Source: Leptospiraceae bacterium
GTDB lineage: Bacteria > Spirochaetota > Leptospiria > Leptospirales > Leptospiraceae
DNA length: 64,000 nt
Direction: 5' to 3'
NCBI GenBank assembly: GCA_024233835.1
Contig: JACKPC010000002.1
Span: 581,001-645,000 of the forward strand
Positions within the stretch are counted from its first letter, which is position 1. Every line of letters starts with the position of its first letter. A model generated the notes under the pieces. The model had not been told where the DNA came from. It made no database searches and saw only the letters and a program-made list of their open reading frames with translations. Positions 60,184 through 64,000 of this stretch are shown here, one piece after another. Both the position numbers and the translations under genes were made by a program.

Positions 60184-60654
60184 ATGGACAAGAAAAATCT
60201 AATAATAGGAGTATTAACTTTCTCTTTATTAGCTATCACAGTATTATTTTTTTACAACTCGCAAAAGCAAAAAGAGATGTATTTGAAAACAATGAAAAGT
60301 CTGCAATATAGTTTAAACAGGGGTGAAGGAAAAGGGAAAGACAAAGACCCGTATAAAGAAATTGCAGTAAATAACTCCCTACGAAAAAAGGTGCGAGTAG
60401 TTCAGGATTGCTATAACCGTTTTATTGCAACGAATCCCAAACAAACCGATGGGTTTGTAGAAATCGACTGGATTATCAATGAAAATGGTGTGGTAAAAAG
60501 AGCAGAACTTATCAGCAGTGATTTGAATGATAATACATTAAATACATGTATATTAGAAATCATTAAAAATATTAAATTTCCCCCTCCGCCCACAGGAGCA
60601 GAAACCTACATGACCTATAAGTATTATTTCAAAAAGGATAATGAGAAAAAATAA
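60184..60654 (+). CDS. AgmX/PglI-like domain protein, cassette copy 3
   Basis: A 156-residue protein, the intact form of the copy at 56173. It has one N-terminal membrane helix, a Lys-rich linker (GEGKGKDKDPYKE) and the AgmX/PglI C-terminal domain with paired Cys (QDCYNRF, LNTCILE), GFVEIDWIINENGVVKRAEL and FPPPPTGAETYMTYKYYF. It differs from copy 2 in the first helix by only a few residues (VLTF for ALAF). The C-terminus overlaps the start of the DUF2723 gene by 14 bases, so these two are translationally linked, which ties the cassette to that membrane protein in this copy only. Confidence 0.85.
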   Translation: MDKKNLIIGVLTFSLLAITVLFFYNSQKQKEMYLKTMKSLQYSLNRGEGKGKDKDPYKEIAVNNSLRKKVRVVQDCYNRFIATNPKQTDGFVEIDWIINENGVVKRAELISSDLNDNTLNTCILEIIKNIKFPPPPTGAETYMTYKYYFKKDNEKK

Positions 60655-62749
60655 CTCAAACAAATTTTCTCTTCCATTTATAAGCTTTATTTTATCTCTA
60701 TTATTGTACATAAGTACAATGCCGGATACGGTAACAATGGAAGATTCGGCTTCCTTTTTGATTTCGGCTAATTATTTTGGTGTAGCCCATCCTCCGGGCT
60801 ATCCGCTTTATACTTTACTCGGAGGGCTTTTTGCCAGATGGCCCTTCTTTACTGTTGCCTTCCGCATTCACCTTTTAAACGCCCTTCTGGGTGCAATAGG
60901 TACAGTTCTGTTCTATTTTATCTCCCTTCGCATTTGTTCCCTTCGACTACGTTCAGGGAGCATCAGTCGTTCTATAAGCAAAGGAAGTGCCTTTTTCGCC
61001 TCTCTTATTCTCACTTCATCCTATAGCTATTGGTTCCAGTCAATTACCGCAGAAGTTTATATGATGAACCAATTTTTCTTCTTACTTTTGCTTTATCTTG
61101 CTTTGCTGCTCTATGAATCTTTTAACAAAAAAATATGGTTTTTATTTTCCTTTATCTATGGCTTATCTTTAAGCAATCACTGGCCTCTGATCATACTCTG
61201 TTCATCCGGGTTTGTAGTTCTACTCTGGCATAGAAGGCGGGAGCTTTTACAAAATAGCCTGCCCGCTGTAGGACTTTTGCTCTTAGGTTTAACTCCTTAC
61301 TTGCATTTATATCTGTCCGGCTATTATTCTGAATTTTTCTTCTACGGCAAACTAAAAACAGTCCAACTTGTCTGGGAACACATTATTCGAAAAGAACAAT
61401 GGGCAATGGATAGCCTCCAAACAGCGGGCATAAAACAGGCCCTTCTTTTTCTCAGAGAATTTTTCCTCTTTCCTATAAAAGAAGAAAATATTCTCTTTTT
61501 TCCATTCGTATATAGTGGAATTTACTTCTCTTACAAATTACTAAACAGACAATTATTTTTGAGTCTTTTTATTTTTTTTATAATAACACCCGTATTATTA
61601 CTCTTTAGCTTTCGCACCGAGTTCAACCAGTTCACAGCAGAGCTATTTGGCTACTGGTTACTCACGTCCTATTCTGTCGGTATTCTATATATTAGTATAG
61701 CTGTATATTCCATAAAAGAATTATTAGCTAAAACTAAATATTCTAATCTGGTATATGCTCTGCTGATTTTTCTGCTTGCTTTCCAGTTTATTACAAATTT
61801 CACAAAAAATAATCTTCGAAAAGATACCTTTGCACAGGATTATAGTCAGATTATTCTTAAAAGTTTACCGCAAAATGCCGTACTGTTTACCAATACAGAC
61901 ACAGATTTAGGCGGGCAGATAGGCTATGTTCATTTTGTGGAAGGTTTCCGACCGGATATTAAGATAGTTTCACAGGTTTCGTCTCTATTTCCGCTTCGTT
62001 ATTTCGAGAGAAAAGATGAAAAGGATATACAAAGAAAACAGGTGCTTTTTTTGAATTTTGTCTCTTCTTACCTGGATAGGGGAATCCGAGTTTTCACAAC
62101 AAGAGAAATAACTGCTTTCAACAAGAACTATAGGTTTCCTTTAAAGTATATTGATTATGGCTTATATAAGGAAATCCTATACCCTGAAAATAATACGTTT
62201 CAAGTTATGCAAAAACCTGTTCCGGAAATCAAGACCTTTCTTGATAAAGTAGAAAAGAATCAGTATAAGAACCACTGGCAGTATTACAGGAATTTTTCCA
62301 TCCAAACCTTCTGTCACGTTTTGCTTTTAAATCAAATAGAGCATCCTATTTTTCAAAAAAACAGGTGGTGTAAATTAGTAAAAGCACAACTCACAAACCT
62401 GAGAGATAAAAACTATAGAGAAGCAGATAGTCTATTCTTACAAATTATTCAAGATCCATTAGATGATATTTATCTTTTTGAAAAGGGGGAGATATACCGG
62501 CAATTTTTCTTAAACCGCTATCAAATGGTAAATCGACCGGATATTCCTTTGCAGAAGAAAAAAGAAGAACTACAGAAAGCAGCAGATCTTTCCTTTCCTG
62601 TCCTAAAAGATTTTGCCTTCTGTAATAATAAATTATATCATTATATGATTGAATTACACCATAAGAAAATGATACAAATTGACATTGATTATTTGGATAA
62701 AACTTTCAAGAACTGTCGCACTGAGAAAGAGATAAACCAAAGAGAATAA
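60641..62749 (+). CDS. DUF2723 (TMEM260-like) membrane protein
   Basis: A 702-residue polytopic protein with about ten to twelve membrane helices in the first 420 residues and a soluble C-terminal part. The family motif near the N-terminus is MEDSASFLISANYFGVAHPP followed by GYPLYTLLG. QSITAEVYMMNQFFFLLLLY and the WPLII region also fit. The family resembles GT-C glycosyltransferases, and a protein O-mannosylation role is known for the animal member; bacterial function is uncertain. The loop after the third helix contains RICSLRLRSGSISRSIS, encoded by a REP-like palindrome inserted in frame. It overlaps the AgmX-like gene by 14 bases. It could modify the FG-GAP proteins, but that is inference. 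Confidence 0.82.
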   Translation: MRKNNSNKFSLPFISFILSLLLYISTMPDTVTMEDSASFLISANYFGVAHPPGYPLYTLLGGLFARWPFFTVAFRIHLLNALLGAIGTVLFYFISLRICSLRLRSGSISRSISKGSAFFASLILTSSYSYWFQSITAEVYMMNQFFFLLLLYLALLLYESFNKKIWFLFSFIYGLSLSNHWPLIILCSSGFVVLLWHRRRELLQNSLPAVGLLLLGLTPYLHLYLSGYYSEFFFYGKLKTVQLVWEHIIRKEQWAMDSLQTAGIKQALLFLREFFLFPIKEENILFFPFVYSGIYFSYKLLNRQLFLSLFIFFIITPVLLLFSFRTEFNQFTAELFGYWLLTSYSVGILYISIAVYSIKELLAKTKYSNLVYALLIFLLAFQFITNFTKNNLRKDTFAQDYSQIILKSLPQNAVLFTNTDTDLGGQIGYVHFVEGFRPDIKIVSQVSSLFPLRYFERKDEKDIQRKQVLFLNFVSSYLDRGIRVFTTREITAFNKNYRFPLKYIDYGLYKEILYPENNTFQVMQKPVPEIKTFLDKVEKNQYKNHWQYYRNFSIQTFCHVLLLNQIEHPIFQKNRWCKLVKAQLTNLRDKNYREADSLFLQIIQDPLDDIYLFEKGEIYRQFFLNRYQMVNRPDIPLQKKKEELQKAADLSFPVLKDFAFCNNKLYHYMIELHHKKMIQIDIDYLDKTFKNCRTEKEINQRE
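60939..60958. repeat. REP-like repeat inside the DUF2723 coding region
   Basis: CCCTTCGACTACGTTCAGGG lies in frame in a loop of the membrane protein and encodes PFDYVQ-type or, in the used frame, SLRLRSG. The same style of repeat occurs in intergenic positions at 8.4, 15.4 and 22.2 kb. Confidence 0.5.
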
Positions 62750-62811
62750 ATTCCAACAATGATTTGTAATGAAAATCGATAACTATAACCGTTAAAGACA
62801 TATTATCTTTC

Positions 62812-63519
62812 CTAATGAATGGTTTGTATATATTCACAGGCTCTTTGAATCATATCTACCGGAATCAAATAAAAAAGAACCGCAAAATAATGACAGACAC
62901 TTCCCATTAAAACAAAGACATGCCAGATCGCATGATGATACGGAAGCTTATGCCAGACATAAAAAATAACTCCCAGAGTATAAAAAAGGCCTCCGGCTAA
63001 TAACCAATAAAAACCACCTCTGGGTATTTTAGCGAGCATTTCCGGTAGGGCAAGAATACAAAGCCATCCCATAAGAATATAAATAGCAAGTCCAACTTTC
63101 TTATATTTATGAATAAAAGCTATTTTAAAAAAGATGCCAAGTAAGGCCAGACCCCATATCACAAAAAAGAAAGTCCATCCCAGGGTTCCTTTTATACTGA
63201 GAATAGTAAAAGGAGTATAGGTTCCTGCGATTAATATAAATATAGCTGAATGATCAATAATCTTAAACACTCTTTTGGTTGGAGGATGTTGAAAGCTATG
63301 ATACAAAGTAGAAGCCAGATATAATAAAATTAGAGAAACTCCATATACGATAAAGCTTACCAAGTGTATAGGTTCCCCAAAAAAAACAGCTAACACGACT
63401 AATACGGTTAAACCGGCGATGCTAACCCCTGTTCCGATTCCATGGATTATACCATTTGCTATTTCTTCTTTAATTGTATATATCTTGTGATTTTCAGAAA
63501 CTTTTGAACTCATATACAT
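62812..63519 (-). CDS. Hemolysin III / PAQR family membrane protein
   Basis: A 235-residue seven-helix membrane protein. Conserved family features are EEIANGIIHGIGTGVSIAGL near the N-terminus, LASTLYHSFQH, DHSAIFILIAGTYTPF and the C-terminal HHAIWHVFVLMGSVCHYFAV. The His residues of these segments form the metal site known from PAQR/adiponectin-receptor relatives. Members are often annotated as hemolysin III, but a haemolytic role is usually unproven. It is convergent with the DUF2723 gene and divergent from the last gene, sharing an upstream region that holds a 16-base palindrome. Confidence 0.88.
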   Translation of the reverse strand: MYMSSKVSENHKIYTIKEEIANGIIHGIGTGVSIAGLTVLVVLAVFFGEPIHLVSFIVYGVSLILLYLASTLYHSFQHPPTKRVFKIIDHSAIFILIAGTYTPFTILSIKGTLGWTFFFVIWGLALLGIFFKIAFIHKYKKVGLAIYILMGWLCILALPEMLAKIPRGGFYWLLAGGLFYTLGVIFYVWHKLPYHHAIWHVFVLMGSVCHYFAVLFYLIPVDMIQRACEYIQTIH

Positions 63520-63608
63520 ACTAAGATACTTTTATCCCAATAAAGTTGCAAAATATGGTTCTCCTCAGGAGAAGCACATCCGCTCAAATAAACAGGGAGA
63601 TATTTCCT

Positions 63609-63624
63609 TGACTACCGGTAGTCA
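63609..63624. promoter_or_regulatory. 16-base perfect palindrome in a divergent promoter region
   Basis: TGACTACCGGTAGTCA reads the same on both strands. It lies 90 bases upstream of the hemolysin III gene and about 140 bases upstream of the gene at 63766, so it is a good candidate operator for a dimeric regulator. Confidence 0.45.
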
Positions 63625-63765
63625 GTAGGAGTTTCCCGGAAAAATTGAGCGAAAACAGATGAACCAGGAGCTTAGCCGGTTAGGAATACTCCCGAACCAT
63701 TTATGAAGATTTTTTTCTTCATAAAACCTTTTCAATCCCGAAGTCTTTAAAAATCTGACAGGATA

Positions 63766-64000
63766 ATGCGAGTGCTATTTTTCATCTGTATTTTCTATTT
63801 ATTTTTAACTGGAAACCTGCTTTCCCAGTATGCTTCCTATGAACCGGAGATAAATTCTGCTTCGGCGGCTGGAATGGCTTCTTCCGGGTTAGGAAACAGT
63901 GACATGTCTATTGCTCTTTATGAAAATCAGGGTTTTTTACTTTATAAAAATCAGCACCATATCGGAGGAGGGTTTGTTTTCCCAAAACAGGCACGTTTTG
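63766..64000 (+). CDS. Exported protein, N-terminal part (runs off window)
   Basis: The first 78 residues are visible. A signal peptide of about 21 residues (MRVLFFICIFYLFLTGNLLS) is followed by an Ala/Ser/Gly-rich segment, NSASAAGMASSGLGNSDMS, and IALYENQGFLLYKNQHHIGG, a pattern resembling the start of outer-membrane beta-barrel transport proteins of the fatty-acid channel type. The identity is not established because the rest lies outside. The AGGATA just before the ATG is a short-spaced ribosome site. Confidence 0.55.
   Translation, partial: MRVLFFICIFYLFLTGNLLSQYASYEPEINSASAAGMASSGLGNSDMSIALYENQGFLLYKNQHHIGGGFVFPKQARF

Overview
The window reads as a chromosomal segment of a low-GC, Gram-negative bacterium, most likely a spirochaete of the Leptospira group. 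This is inference from style, not a database match: many secreted proteins carry short spirochaete-like lipoprotein signal peptides, there is a dense set of PAS/histidine-kinase/SpoIIE-phosphatase regulators, and the respiratory chain uses an alternative complex III. No tRNA, rRNA or CRISPR array was seen.

Layout. 1-8.1 kb (minus strand): start of a MoxR-type ATPase, a small SH3 lipoprotein, and a complete alternative complex III operon in the order actA-actB-actC-actD-actE-actF. 8.1-18 kb is an accessory region. It holds a tandem pair of nearly identical Rpn-family (PD-(D/E)XK) nucleases, a gene fragment cut by an IS3-family remnant, a seven-repeat FG-GAP lipoprotein with a small AgmX/PglI-like partner, a decayed small gene, palindromic repeats and a two-domain lipoprotein. 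18-33 kb is dominated by signalling: hybrid histidine kinase, receiver-PP2C phosphatase, a histidine kinase split by an intact IS256-family element, receiver-kinase and PAS-kinase. Interspersed are a GNAT-nitrilase fusion, a Baeyer-Villiger-type monooxygenase with a metal-dependent hydrolase, an alpha/beta hydrolase and a zinc-ribbon protein. 33-45 kb is mostly core: TPR protein, SppA protease, Maf, DNA polymerase III delta, and a trehalose operon (OtsA-OtsB fusion plus GH15 enzyme). 45-53 kb holds MsrB, a large membrane SpoIIE-TPR phosphatase, a STAS antagonist, a receiver-HDOD protein and a PP2C phosphatase, which together suggest partner-switching regulation. 53.5-62.7 kb is a second accessory region: a duplicated unit with a small ORF, an FG-GAP lipoprotein and an AgmX-like protein, separated by a frameshifted IS5-like element and followed by a DUF2723 membrane protein. 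The window ends with a hemolysin-III-family protein and the start of an exported protein.

The most notable structure is the repeated two-gene cassette: an FG-GAP propeller lipoprotein followed by a membrane-anchored AgmX/PglI-domain protein, present three times. The two adjacent copies have nearly identical upstream regions, N-termini and partner genes, but clearly diverged propeller sequences. This looks like a surface-protein system diversifying by duplication and segmental exchange. The second notable item is the Rpn nuclease pair. Both copies carry an in-frame internal ATG behind an AAGGAG box that would make a separate C-terminal small protein, and the two tails differ while the nuclease parts are almost identical.
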